Below are positions 1-11,560 of a DNA stretch of 64,000 bases, piece by piece. Position 1 is the stretch's first letter. The number at the start of each line of letters is the position of its first letter. Source of the DNA: Cycas panzhihuaensis (taxonomy: Eukaryota; Cycadophyta); NCBI GenBank assembly GCA_023213395.1, contig CM041465.1, forward strand, positions 41,981,741-42,045,740, read 5' to 3'. The notes under the pieces were generated by a model. That model had not been told where the DNA came from and did no database searches. It saw only the letters and a list, made by a program, of their open reading frames with translations. The position numbers and the translations under genes are program-made.

Positions 1-335
1 CTTTACCTATTACGTTTTGTACTACATTCCTTCACCATAGGAATCCTTTTTCCATAGGTCTCTCCTCTTCCTTCCAACCATCCAAGGGCGGGGAGACCTC
101 GCTTTCTGGGGTTGTCCAAGATACCACACGTGTGTCTTGTCCCTTCAAACCGAAATAATCGAACTACCTTGAGGAAGTTGTGCGCCATTCACGGAACCCG
201 AACTTGCGTTCCGACGTGTGGACGCCATGTGCAGGTGTTTCCTCCACTTATAGGATCACATTCCCATTCTGGTTCATACCGTTGACTACCCCAATCTTTC
301 TTAAGTGTAGTTACCATTCCATAGACACAATTCCA
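1..335 (+). repeat. 3' end of the 5' LTR of the Tat-like element
   Basis: This stretch is highly similar to about 20,780-21,105: both share the CACCATAGGAATCC segment, the GAGGAAGTT segment and the terminal ATTCCA. The shared block stops at 335 and at 21,105; after 335 comes a primer-binding site, as expected for the inner edge of a 5' LTR. The rest of the LTR lies left of the window. Confidence 0.85.
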
Positions 336-336
336 C

Positions 337-354
337 TGGCGACCATACTCGGGA
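337..354 (+). other. primer-binding site of the Tat-like element
   Basis: TGGCGACCATACTCGGGA begins one base after the LTR end at 335. Starting with TGG, directly behind an LTR, it is the expected landing site for the 3' CCA end of a tRNA primer. TGGCGAC-type sites are typical of Tat/Ogre elements, for which tRNA-Arg has been proposed; that primer identity is recalled and not tested here. Confidence 0.7.
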
Positions 355-539
355 CCCGCTAGTTGGAAATTAGTCTTATTCCCTCTCCTGTTGATGCTAC
401 TACCTCTTGGTAGTTCTCCTCCTTTGGTTTCGTTGGGCAGCCCCCAACACCTACACTACTGTCATTTCTCTTTCTCTTCTAACATGTTGGTAAGTCTTGT
501 ATGCGACGTTTCTCACGTCGCCTATGAGGTCTCCCCCCA

Positions 540-2941
540 TTGCTAGAAGATCCCGCATACCACTCCCTTCCGTCGTTAGATTCTGATTTGACCATGGAGG
601 GATATCCTTCGGATTGGGCATACCATACCTTCACCTCCGGAGCCCATGAGTTTCCTACCTCTTTCCTAGGGTCCACCCAAAAGGGTGACGACCCTATCTA
701 TTATTTGGGTGATCAACAACACCCACATGATTCCCATCCTTCCACTCATAGAGTGGAGGTTTCATCTTCTCTTGAGTTCTATCACCAAGGTAGTGACTCT
801 TACGAGGAGCGTCCTGAGGGGTCCACCTCGTTCGAGGTTCCATCTACCTCTTGCGATCAGGCGGATACCCCTCCCATCGATGTGGTTGAAACTCTTAACA
901 TGTGCTTTCGCGTCGCTCCCCTTCAACCATACCCTAAATGGTTTGAAGATGTCTTGCGTGGTGGGGCACCTTCTTCATCCACATCTATCCCTTTATCCCA
1001 TCGCATCTGTCCTGTCTGATTCTCACATCTACCTTAGGGACGTTCGTTGCATCCTCTACTTCCCTGTATGGTCCCAATTCTTCTGGAACCACTCGAGGTA
1101 TGTCTTTTTCCCAGCTTGGGGTTAACATGCCCCTCCCTAGCCAAACGAACACACCACCTCTAAATGTGGCGCACACATTTTCTATTAGACCTAGGGGACT
1201 TATTTATGCCCCTACTTCTAGTCATGTGGGACCCATTTTTACATGCTCTCAAACTCAGTCTAGTGGGCCTTCCCTTTACGTACCTCCAGGCTATACATCT
1301 CAGCCATGGGGGCATGGTAAAGGGAACCACCTTCCTATTTATAGGGTGGACCCTTTACATCCATATGGGGTTGCGCCACCTATGGGTGGCCCATATGGGT
1401 AGAATCCAGTCCCTCACCCCTCGTTTCTTCCATCTTGCGTAGCACCTTACATCGCGCCTTCGCATGGAGACCTAACTCCTTTTCAAAGCGCCTTCCCCCA
1501 AGCCCCTTTCCAACAAGGGGCGTTTCCTCAAGGAGGGATGGGTCCTCTACCCCCATCCGCTCCTTGCTCATTACCTTCCTCATCTCTTACCGATCTTATG
1601 ATCCAGACAAGGGCATGTCCCTTTATGGATTATAGATCGACACCCTTATCCATTAAGGTGCTAAGGACCAACTTACCGCCTCATCTCCCTGAAGTTCCCA
1701 AATTCGATGGGACTTCATCGCAGGATCCAATAGAGCATGTTTATAGTTTCTCTATGGCATGCATAGACTACTGGGCCTATGATCACATCCTTATGAAATT
1801 ATTTCCATGATCCCTTCAAGGCGATGCCCTCAAGTGGTTTTATTGCCTGCCCGCGCATTCCATTCATTCGTTCTAGCAACTCGTGGATGAGTTTGTCAAC
1901 TATTTTGACGTGGCTTGCCCATTTGAGAATGGAATGAAATCCCTAGTGTCACTTAAACAAGGCCACAATAAGATGAATCATGACTTTGTGTAGTGATTCC
2001 ATGACCTTCTTCACTCCAGTAAGGCTACTTTGCCTGAGGAGTTGAAGAGAGACCTTTTTGTCAATACCCTTTGTTTAGAAGTTCATGTAGAAGTCCTTAA
2101 GATGGGGGCGACTACATGTGACTTCACTATAGTGAAATGCTTGGCACTCGAGGCTATTAAGATCTATGATGGACTCAAGAAGCCTATTAAGTCCTTGCAG
2201 TGACGTGAGGCAGCACCACCACCAAAAGAAACTAAATCCCAACAACCCTCTAAGTCTTCTTCCCATTCCACCGAAAAGACTCTAGATCCCCTTACTTCAG
2301 CCATACGTTCGTTTGAACGTACGATGAAGGAACTGAAACTTCAAGCTCCTTTGTCACCCACATCTAACAAACATGTTCACAAGGCTTCACAAGCTGCTCC
2401 TTCTAGGGGCAGCACCCAATCCTCTCAAGTGAGGAAATCTGATCCTTCCCTTGAGAAGAAGTGGTGCTTCGTCCACAGAGAATGCTTCCATGATGATTCG
2501 TGTTGCCGGGTTCAACATTCTAGGGATGCACCTCAACACGACTCCTCTCCCAAATGGGCCTCAAGGCCTAATTTAGACCAACTGGTCCATAGAGATCCGT
2601 TCCCCAAACATGGGGAACACGATCATAACCCTCAATAGAAGAATAACTAGAACCGGGGAAGGTCTCCTAACCCTCACTCTTCTCAAGCCAAAGGGAAGGG
2701 TGCTAGGAATTTGTCCTCTTCTTTGGGTTCTCCTAATCGACACACACCTTCACCTTCGCGATCCTGGAACAAGGGAAAAAAGGTTATTCAATTACTTGAG
2801 ACCACCCCATTATATGCCTTAACCTGGTCTCAAGCCGCTAAAGAGGCCACTGTCACCTTTTCATCCATACCACACCTTGATCCTCTTCCAGAAACTTCTC
2901 TTCTGGAAGCCCCCGCGCTCCCCAAGACCATTCTTGTGTGA
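540..2941 (+). pseudogene. gag: gag of the Tat-like element (stop-riddled)
   Basis: Structural nucleocapsid protein of the Ty3/gypsy element. An N-terminal segment is open at 540-1,019; from 1,100 the reading frame is the one that continues into pol. Around 1,680-2,110 the translation matches the plant retrotransposon gag domain, including PPHLPEVPKFDGTSSQDPIE and ALKWFYCLPAHSI. A Cys/His cluster (WCFVHRECFHDDSCC, 2,462-2,506) takes the place of a zinc knuckle. In-frame stops begin at 1,400, 1,808, 1,874, 1,991, 1,994, 2,201, 2,636, 2,648 and 2,939, with no frameshift between 1,100 and 2,941. The link between the 540-1,019 segment and the main frame needs a frame change, so its assignment to gag is less sure. 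Confidence 0.75.
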
Positions 2942-2983
2942 CCCGATTGCTATGACTTCCGAAGAGCCCTTCCCCAACCCATT

Positions 2984-3601
2984 GTGAAGGGGAAGCCTTT
3001 TTCGGTAGTTGATGAGCTCCATACCATGGCCGCTGGGATGTCCATTATGGACGTCTTGAGGAGTTGTCCTAAGCAACACACATTGCTCCTAGAGGCCTTA
3101 GGATTGGGTGACATATTCGTTCATGCCTTGGGAGTCACCTCGAGCTGTGAACCCGTCATTTCCTTTGATCCTAAGGATCTTCCCCCTGCTAGCGAAAAGG
3201 AGCACCAATGGCACTTCCCTTTCACCATTACCATTAATACTCCAGATTGCACTCTACGAAGAACTATTGTTGACAATAGTTCTTCCGTTAATGCCATGCC
3301 CTTGCGTGTCATACAAGAGCTTGGTATTTCTGCTTTAGAACTAGTTCCATGGCGGTGCCAAGGCTACGACGGTAGTGAAAAGACACCCCTGGGATCGGTG
3401 TCTATCCCGCTTACTCTCGTTGATAAGATTGTCCTCGTTGATATTGTAGTCCTCCACGTTGATGTCGACTACAATCTGTTATCGGGATGCCCATGGCTTG
3501 ATCAGATGGGAGTCGTGTATTCGTCCCACTAGGGGCAACTCAAATTCATCTATGAAGGGCGAATGAGAGTCGTCTCTTGGGAGCTCCCTCCTGTTAAATA
3601 A
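2984..3601 (+). pseudogene. aspartic protease domain of the Tat-like element
   Basis: Retropepsin-type domain that would process the polyprotein. The frame is the same as gag. The catalytic region reads IVDNSSSVNAM, where a D-S/T-G loop is expected, so the Asp is present but the Gly is not. The second conserved block is YNLLSGCPWLDQMG, the usual YN.L.GRPW region of Tat/Ogre proteases. In-frame stops begin at 3,530 and 3,599. Upstream, MKGKPFSVVDELHTMAAG shows no known domain. The product would be inactive because of the stops and the altered loop. Confidence 0.75.
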
Positions 3602-5878
3602 ACATGTCAACCCTGTCAAGCGTCTCATGGCCAAACGAAAGGCGACAAAGGCCTTTCAGCCCATGCCTCGGCTTGTTCTATTGACATCCCTGACTCATCT
3701 TGTTCGAAAGAAGACCCCTCATCCTCTTCTTCCACCCTCACGCGGTTCACTCCTATTGGTGTCGGAAGTTACGGGTACCTTGCCATCCTTAGTGACGATG
3801 AGTTTGATGGTAGAGATGAGGATCTCCCTCACCCTGTTTCCTTTCTAGGCACGAGTAGGGGGCACCTCCTTCATTCTAGATCCTGCTCTAGAACTACTAC
3901 ATTAGGAGAAACTAGTTCTCCTCTCGTATCTCGTATTATTGCCTATGTTGATGAGGTGTTCTTTAAGTCTTCCCCTTTGTTGTCGTGCATAGGTAATCAA
4001 GTCGAGGAGCCTCCTCTTATCCCTTACGAGGGACCTCTTGCTGGCTCTTCCAGTGAGTCTATTGAGAACGCCGAGCAGCGTGACGTCCACCATGGTCCCG
4101 CTGTCTCTACTTCCCATCACTCTTCGTCTTCTTGAAGTGTGACCATCCATGGGGTGGACTACTTTGAGAACGACAAAGCTCTTCTTAAGCACTTAGCAGG
4201 ATCCATACCCAACCTTCCTTCTGGTTACCATATGCTTGGTTATCAGAAGATCTTGGCTATTAGGTCCTCTCTTGCTGACCCAACTCCATCCCCTATTCCA
4301 TCTCTTCCTATTAACCGAGCTCCCCTCCACTTCGAGGAGGGGAATGCCATGTGCATGGGGGCAACCCAAGACATAGTCCTTGCCCCGGGTAAGGTCATTA
4401 AGGTTGGGGCAGAATGCACTCTTGATGAGGTGAAGGAGTATACCCTTTTATTCTAGGAGTTTTGGGATATTTTTGCATGGGACTACTCCAATATGAAGGG
4501 AATCGATCCTTTAATCATAACCCACAACCTTACTACCATTCCTGGCGCTCATCCCATGCGTCAAAAGCAATGTCCTCTTTATCCTAAGCTCTCAGCTACT
4601 GTTAAAATGGAAGTTGAGAAACTCCTCAATACAAGATTGATCACTTCCATTGACTACCCTAAATGGGTATCTAACATTGTCCCCGTTGCTAAAAAGAATG
4701 AGAAAATCTGGATATGCGTTGATTTCTGTGATATTAACAATGCATGTCCTAAGGACAATTTCCCACTCCCTTTTATCGATCAAATCATTGATCGAACCAC
4801 TAGATTCGAAGTTATGCCCTTAATAGACAACTTCTCCAGCTATAACTAAATTCAAATCTCTCCTAAAGACCATCACAAGATGGCCTTTACCACTCAATGG
4901 GGTACTTTCACCTATAAGGCGATGCCTTTCAGACTTAAGAATGCATGCGCCACTTATCAAAGGGTGATGCAATTCATTTTCCACGATCTCATCAACAAAT
5001 CCTTGGAGGTCTTCATGGATGACATGATGGGTCTCTCGCGCATTAGAGCCCATCACCCTGTTGATTTGTGGGCCATCTTTGCACGATGCCGCAAATACCA
5101 TGTAAGCCTTAATCCTCTTAAATATGTGTTTACTGTGACCGTTGGTAAACTCCTTAGTTTCCTTGTATCCAAATAAGGAATCCAAATCGACCCTGATAAA
5201 GTCAAGGCCATCCTTGACATGCCACCTCCTAAAACATAATGACAGATTAAGTCATTTTTAGGTAGGCTTGGCTTTCTCAGGCGTTTTTTGGCGAACTTTG
5301 CCATAAACGCCAAACCACTCAATAACTTATTAAAGAAGGGGGCACCATTTGTTTGGTCTTCTAAGGCCCAACAAGCTCTTGAAGAACTTAAGGAAGCTCT
5401 CACTTCCGCCCTGACATTGGCGCCGCCCCTTTTTGATAGACCTTTCATCTTGTATACCTCATCAACTGATGAATCTCTAAGTACCATGTTGGCCCAGGAG
5501 GATGATTCAGGATTTGAGAGGGCTATTTATTTCATCAGTTGTACCATTGTGGCTACTGAACTCAACTACTCCCTCACGGAGAAAGAATGCCTCTCCTTGG
5601 TATATGCAACTAAGAAGTTTAGGCATTATTTGCTTGGAAACACTACTCGGGTGATCGTTCAATCTGATCCCCTACGCTATTTGCTTACCAGACCTAATCT
5701 GACAGGTAGGACTGGCAAGTGGGTCATCCTCCTCCAGGAGTTTGACCTTTATATCGTTAACAGGAAATCAAAGAAAGGAATGGTAGTGGCCGAGCAGCTT
5801 GCCGACACTCCTATTTCGAACCCTTTGGACCTCCCTGTTGACGATTCTCTTCCTAATGAGCCTATCCTGGCCATTTAG
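3602..5878 (+). pseudogene. pol: reverse transcriptase and RNase H of the Tat-like element
   Basis: Continues in the same frame as gag and PR. A Ser-rich linker (3,602-4,132) is open with no stop. RT follows: NIVPVAKKNEKIWICVDF, then NACPKDNFPLPFIDQIID, and the catalytic block EVFMDDMM at about 5,010-5,033, with FMDD in place of the usual Y-V-D-D. RNase H spans about 5,370-5,800, with FILYTSSTDESLSTMLAQ, ELNYSLTEKECLSLVYAT and VIVQSDPLRYLL. The first RNase H Asp position reads TSSTDE, so the site is eroded. In-frame stops begin at 4,133, 4,454, 4,847, 5,174, 5,237, 5,240 and 5,876. No second RNase H lies between this RNase H and the integrase, where Tat elements often carry one. Confidence 0.85.
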
Positions 5879-7154
5879 GATTCTCCTTCCCATCCGCTTG
5901 CTGATAGCGAGTGGTATGGGGACGTTGTATAATATCTCACTCAACAACAGTATCACCCTGACGCTAGTAGTAAAGTTAGGTCTCGTATACAGGCAACTGC
6001 CATACAATACTTTCTCATGGGTGAGATATTATATAAGAGATCCTTCGATGGGATCCTTCTTCGCTGCGTCGCTCCTGATGAAGCGGGCCAGATACTGCAT
6101 GAATGCCACCATGGCATTTGTAGGGGCCACTTTGGGGGCCAATCCATAGCCCAAAGGATCCTCTGTATGGGATATTATTGGCCGTCCCTCTTCAAGGATG
6201 CCCATGCTTATGCCTTGAGATGTCGATGATGCCAGGAGCATGCTAACATTAGTCACTTGCCTTTCGAGGCACCCCATCCCATTATATCTCCATGGCCCTT
6301 CTCCTAATGGGGGTTGGACCTCATTGGAGCCAAAACTCTATCCTCTCCATTACAATATAAGTTTATCTTGACTATAATAGAATACTTTACTAAATGGGTG
6401 AAAGCCATTCCTTTGAATACCACCCCTAGTAAGACGATAGCTACCTTCGTCTACCAGCATATCATTGCCGCTTCGGCGTTCCTGATGTCCTGATCATAAA
6501 TAATGAAACTCCCTTTTGTAACAAGGAGATGGATGAGCTTTGCAGGAAATTCTATATTTCTCACAAAACTTCCTCTCCTTATTATCCCCAGGCCAATGGC
6601 CAGGTTGAATCATTCAATAAAACTCTTATCAATATCTTAAAGAAAATCTTTGCCCAATCTCAGAGAGATTGGCACCTCTAGCTCCCTTCTGCCTTGTGGG
6701 CATATCGTACCTCTATCCACACGGCTACGGGAATGACTTCGTTCTCCCTAGTCTATGGTATCAAGGCGGTTCTCCCATTGGAAGTGAAGGTCCCTTCTCT
6801 ACAAGTTTCTCTTCCAGGTCTTATCAACGAGGAGTCTATCTGTCAGGCTCGCCTCCTAGACCTTGAAGCCTTGGATGAGAGACGCTTAGCCGCTTACCAA
6901 GAAAACCTCATGTCTAAGGCCCGCTCATAAAGGACCTACGATAAACATCTTCGTTCTCATCCTTTGCATCCCAGGGACCAGTCCTCAAACTGGAATATCT
7001 CCATAATTGCTTGACCAAATTTAGACCTAAATGGGTTGGCACCTTTGTCGTTCTTGAGAGTCTCGATAACGATGATTATAGGATCGCCACCCTGGAAGGT
7101 CTTGAATTCGAGAAAGCCATTAACAGGAAATTCCTTAAAAAATTCTATGCATGA
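5879..7154 (+). pseudogene. integrase of the Tat-like element
   Basis: The zinc-binding N-terminus is at about 6,060-6,250 (HECHHGICRGHFGGQSIAQR, with a later C-x2-C). The DDE core starts at WGLDLIG (about 6,308-6,330). The second catalytic position falls in INNETPF at about 6,500, where Asp-Asn-Gly is expected, so the catalytic Asp reads Asn. The Glu of NGQVESFNKTL (about 6,596-6,630) is retained. The coding frame slips near 6,470 and again near 6,960, and stops begin at 5,930, 6,227 and 6,305. The C-terminal SH3-like block ends FLKKFYA before TGA at 7,152-7,154, the natural end of pol. Confidence 0.85.
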
Positions 7155-7888
7155 CTATTCTATTTCTTTCTTTTTACGTTCTGAAATGAGCCTAAACTAC
7201 CATCCTAAGCGTGTCTCCATTCCTCCTAGTCACAGGCGGGATAGCGGCTTAGGGTAGCCTTCCTATTCCTTTTGGGTTTCTCTCATGGAACCCCTTGTCC
7301 TCCTTCCTCTAGGGGCCTTGTCCTCCTATTTGGGTATATTCCCCAATTAGGATGACACATTGGAGTGTCATCACTCCCTCGTTATTGACGTTTCCTTTGC
7401 ATATCCTACTATGCTTCAACGTGGACATGTGTGCCGCCCTATCTCCTAGCCTCACATATGTCTATCGCCGCCTGTCATGGTGATCGTGCTTACTTCTGCT
7501 AGGAATATGGACCTGCATGAAAGGAAGTATGTGTAACTCAAACAAATATAATCATACAATAATTAATCAGAAACATCATAACATATCCCCCTTCGTGCAT
7601 CCGTGTACCCTCATACACATACATATATAAACATAAAAATATAAATATACATCATCTATCATGTATCACATACACATCATCATACATTAAATGGGGTATC
7701 AATGGCCTTGCCTATATATATATATAATAATCATCATGTGTCATATGATACAAATGGTATGGTACATCATCCATGGGAAGCCAGAATCCTTACAAGGAGG
7801 AGTACAATCATGTGGCTACATATGGTGATTCCCTGGAGGTTCGTCGCTTTCCCCTGTCAAATCAAAACTACCCTACTCTACTCTATTG
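7155..7888. other. post-pol spacer of the Tat-like element
   Basis: No coding sequence is supported here. The first part is a CT-rich leader-like stretch, and 7,530-7,740 is strongly AT-rich with short CATACA/TATATA runs. It separates the sense pol from the tail of the antisense ORF. Confidence 0.5.
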
Positions 7889-10553
7889 TTACCCCGCTCT
7901 CGGGGTATCATCTCCCAGTCGGTGTGATCCCTCTCCTAGGGACCACATCCCTCCCAGAATCCGTCTGTGTCTCAAGGAGCTCCCTGCCTCACTCCCCTCA
8001 TCCCGAGGCCTCCTCGAGGTCGTCGCCATTGTATGAGTATATCTCTGGCTCCATGATGATCTCGAGGTGACCTGATCCACCAGCTGATCGTATCTCACTT
8101 GGATACGATCCCGCTCACTCTCCACACCCCGGAGTCTCTCCTCCATACTCTGGAATCTCTCCTCCATCCCTCAGAGATGCTCCTCCAGTACTGCCATCCT
8201 AATCCAGCTCCCAACGTCTCTACGTGCACCTCCTTGTGCCTCCAACACCTATACCTGACCTCGTAGAGTGTCCCTCTCGACTTGGGTCTTGTCTAGCTCA
8301 CCCTGGAGTCATACCATGCGTGCCTCGTGCTCCTAGGACTACGCAATCCATACGTCCCTTGCCTTAACTAATGGGGTGAACGCTGCTATGTGGGCTCCTG
8401 CCAATCTAGGCTCCTCTCCTGCCTGGCTGGGAGGCTGCCCCTCCGCGTAGCTCTGGGGAAACATCTCCCGGACTACAACCTCTACCAACCTTTGGATCTC
8501 AGCTACTCCTGCAAATTCCAACATGCCATGTATCAGTACATGTAATCATATATATCAAACAAAAAAAAAAAACTAAGTATCTAGCAATCAAAAGACGATA
8601 GGAAAATGTAGTGTTTCACCTGCTGGGGTCGTCAGCTCCTCAACTCTGATGATGGCCTCTTCCTTGTGTGCTCCACCAGCTCTTCATGCCTCCTCCTCCT
8701 CTAATACCACTTCAATGACTGCCTCGGCTACTAGGGCATCCCCACCTCCTTCTATGGGTGCTTCTACTACCTTGGACCTCCCTACTATCCTTAGTCGGCA
8801 GGCTCGTGTTTGTGGGCCCCAGACTCCCTTTACAGCTCCTGACGGACCCGCCTCTCCTCCTACGGCTCTCGAGGGTCCTGCCTCTCCACCTACTACTCCA
8901 AATGGGCCTACCCCGTCACCTTCGTCATCTCCATCACCATCGTCAGCATCTCTAGGGGTGACTCCCGCTCCACTTACCTCGTCATCACTACTCCACCTCA
9001 CCCCTCGATATGGATTAGAAATAAAATCTTCTATGGTGAGGAGGTCTAACGATGTAGCCTCTATCGATCGACAAACATGGGCCTAATCCTCGGTCCCTCT
9101 AAATAGAGTCTTCCACTTATGGACCATGGGAGCCCACTCTGAAATGGGGTGCGGTCCTCCTGTTGGCGCTATTGCTCTGAAAGTGGTCAAAGAACCAACA
9201 CTGCAATAGTGTGTTGTACGAAAGTTCACCTCGCCATGTCACCCTAATAGCATCTAACCATGCAACTAGGTTAACCGCTATTAGAGTGGCCCAATCCAGC
9301 CTCTCTCCGGCCTCACATCTCTGTACTACATCCATCCACCCGCCGGGTATATCTCTATAGCTCTATTTCTGGGATATCCGGAACATAATGCATAAAGTAA
9401 TCAACTTCCTCATACAAGGAACTCTGGAAATAACCATAGTTTGTAGGGGTATCCCCTTCCTCTCCCATCTGTCCTGTTCAGTAAAAAATATAGCTGCCTC
9501 CTGATGCGTTGCCTCATTGCTAGGTAGCGCCCCCAGTGATGTCGGTCGTCCCGTCGCTGGCACTCCCAGGATCCTTTGTATGTTCCCTAGTATGACTATC
9601 ACGTCCCCCCACCTGGGGAAGATGGAATACATGTCTCCTCCTATCCCAGTGCGAAACTATGTCTACTAGGAGATGCTGGTTAGACATATACTGCGGTGTC
9701 TGTGTGACCTTCAGCAGGCCACACTATGCTAAAATTTGTTTGTCCCCATGGGACATCATCTCTACAAAACTCAACATGGCCATCCCTATGTTCTCGCGGT
9801 TATCTACCGTGATAATTGCTTGTAAAATGCCTAGAAACCAGTCAAAACCTGTCTAAAGCCTCCCTGCCGGCCCTTAGGACTTCTTTGTCCCACTCTCAGA
9901 CCGAGATTTGGCTCTCCTTTGGGCCGTCTTTTGTTGTTCTACTAGTTTGGCTTTGCACTATGCTAAACTCTGCGATTTCACGGAGTTTAGTGTGGGTCCT
10001 TCTGCGATCGGGGCCCCACAGTAAAGATCGTGGCACCGTGATCTTCACCATGGTGTGAATTCCACCCCCTCAAAAAGGGGGGTTTCCCGCCTAAAAAACA
10101 AATATTTTGTTCCCTGGTGGGCCTTGCTCTAGCCCACTGAGACCAAGGCTGCCTAATGCCCCAGTCCCCCCTCTCACTAGGTCGAATTCAGACTCCATGA
10201 GATCATCATTTGCCCTTAACGTGCTAAAAACTACCCTAAAAATTGACAAAAAATAATAAGTTTTGAAGCACGAAATGGGGTTGGATTTAGACGACCCACT
10301 CACTAGATCTAGTCTCACCACCACCATCTCATCGCCCTGGTCCTGCTAGCTGCCTCCCCGTCTCAATCCAACGGTCAGATCTCCTCCTGCATCTCTCCGA
10401 AGTTGGGTAGTGCTCCATTGCATAAGGGAAGGGCTCTGAATCATTCGTGAGCCCGTGAAAATGAATTCCATTTTCATCGAGTTTCCTTATATATGCAGGG
10501 GCTCTAACAGGTGCTTCCTCCATTTCTATCGATGTGACAGCCCTCAGGACCAT
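7889..10553 (-). pseudogene. antisense ORF with plant mobile domain (aORF) of the Tat-like element
   Basis: Transcribed opposite to gag-pol. The best segment is 9,632-9,117, one frame broken by a single stop near 9,361. It contains FPRWGDVIVILGNIQRILGV followed by PATGRPTS, the T-L-x-D-V-x-x-L-G-L-P-x-G-x-P signature of the plant mobile domain, then LDWATLIAVNLVAWLDAIRV and LLQCWFFDHF, as in that family's C-terminal half. Downstream (9,001-8,684) is an acidic, low-complexity segment in another frame. The end (8,524-7,889) is predicted coiled coil (EERLRGVESERDRIQVRYDQ). Upstream, 10,553-10,091 and 10,050-9,850 hold short open pieces in different frames. Antisense mobile-domain ORFs between pol and the 3' LTR are described for plant Tat elements. 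Several stops and shifts make it a pseudogene. Confidence 0.65.
8509..8619 (-). other. possible 111-bp intron in the antisense ORF
   Basis: On the minus strand, CCAGCAG is followed by GTGAAA at 8,619, and a T-rich tract leads to TTTGCAG at 8,509. This is a textbook GT...AG pair in an AT-rich stretch between two coding-like blocks (acidic segment upstream, coiled-coil segment downstream). No transcript evidence is available. Confidence 0.35.
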
Positions 10554-10923
10554 CCTTCATCCCTAATCATCATTGCCTTCTAGCCTAGGCTCATATTTCA
10601 CCCCTATGGCCTCCATTTGCTCATCTTCATAGGCATATTTATGGCGCCTATTTGCCTACTTTCACAAGGCTCCTTTTGTCTCATTTTATGCGCCACCCCC
10701 GTATATACCCAAGTTTACACTCATTTGGCGCGTTTCACCATCCTAGATCTGTTTTTGTTGTCCTTTCGTACTTCTGGGGTCCCCCTCCATTCGGGATTGC
10801 ATTTTACTTTCTTAAGCAACCTTTGGCACCCTAGAGTGGCCTTTTCATCACCCGCTATCTCCCAGTGATCAGATAGTATACTCCCTCCTTGGGTAGCCTC
10901 GTTATCATGTCCTCCTGCCCTTC

Positions 10924-11560
10924 ATGGCCTTTATTACTAGCTATTCGAGCCTCTCACAAGTACTCTCTATCATCGTGTCCCCTCGACACCATCGACTTTG
11001 TCACATTTCATTTACTGAGACACCTTTTCTTTCATTCATGGCACTTCTCATCTTCACTGACGACGGAAGTCATGGCAACCTCGGTACTTTTGTCATCGCG
11101 TGGATTCTCCGTGACCCTTCCGGATATGATTTCTTGCGTTCCAAAGTCTTCCTTCTCGAGCTACCAATAACGAAGCCGAGTACATGGCTGTTATTGAGGC
11201 TCTCACTAATGTGCTATGTTTCCACCACGTGCCTATCATTCTCTTTTGTGACTCCTAGTTTGTGGTGTCCCATCTCACCCAAGTTTACCAGGTGCAATAC
11301 CCACGCTTGAGAGCCCATGCCTTGACCGCCAGGTCCCTATTGGCCTATTTTCCATCTATTGACATCTGACATATTCCTCGGGCCTTCAATGTTAAGGCGA
11401 ACAGCCTTGTTCGCTTCATCCTTGAGCGTTGCATACCTCTTCTTGATGACCCCTCTGAGAGACTTGTCTCGTCACCCAGGTGCCTAAGTCTCAGGCCATC
11501 TTGCGCCTTACCTTACGATCCGTTCATACCTTCGAAAGCTGGCCACTAATGAGATTAAAC
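10924..11560 (+). pseudogene. second, archaeal-type RNase H domain of the Tat-like element, located after the integrase
   Basis: From about 11,038 the translation reads ALLIFTDDGSHGNLGTFVIA, an RNase H first strand with its catalytic Asp (normally F-D-G-A-S-x-G-N-P-G). After one frameshift near 11,165 it continues NNEAEYMAVIEAL (catalytic Glu) and ILFCDS (third acidic position), then VSHLTQVYQVQYPRLRAHAL and HIPRAFNVKANSLV. This order and the R-x-x-N-x-x-A-D/N block match archaeal-type RNase H domains acquired by Tat elements and plant L1s. In-frame stops lie after CDS (about 11,257) and before HIPR (about 11,368). It lies about 3.9 kb downstream of the integrase, beyond the antisense ORF. 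Confidence 0.75.

Noticed and set aside
540-1125. Overlapping open frame at 685-1,125
   Set aside because: A shadow of the more gag-like 540-1,019 frame; no motif.
8649-9086. A Pro/Ser/Thr-rich 145-codon plus-strand frame
   Set aside because: It is the antisense shadow of the acidic low-complexity part of the minus-strand mobile-domain ORF; neither frame is conserved enough to call it separately.
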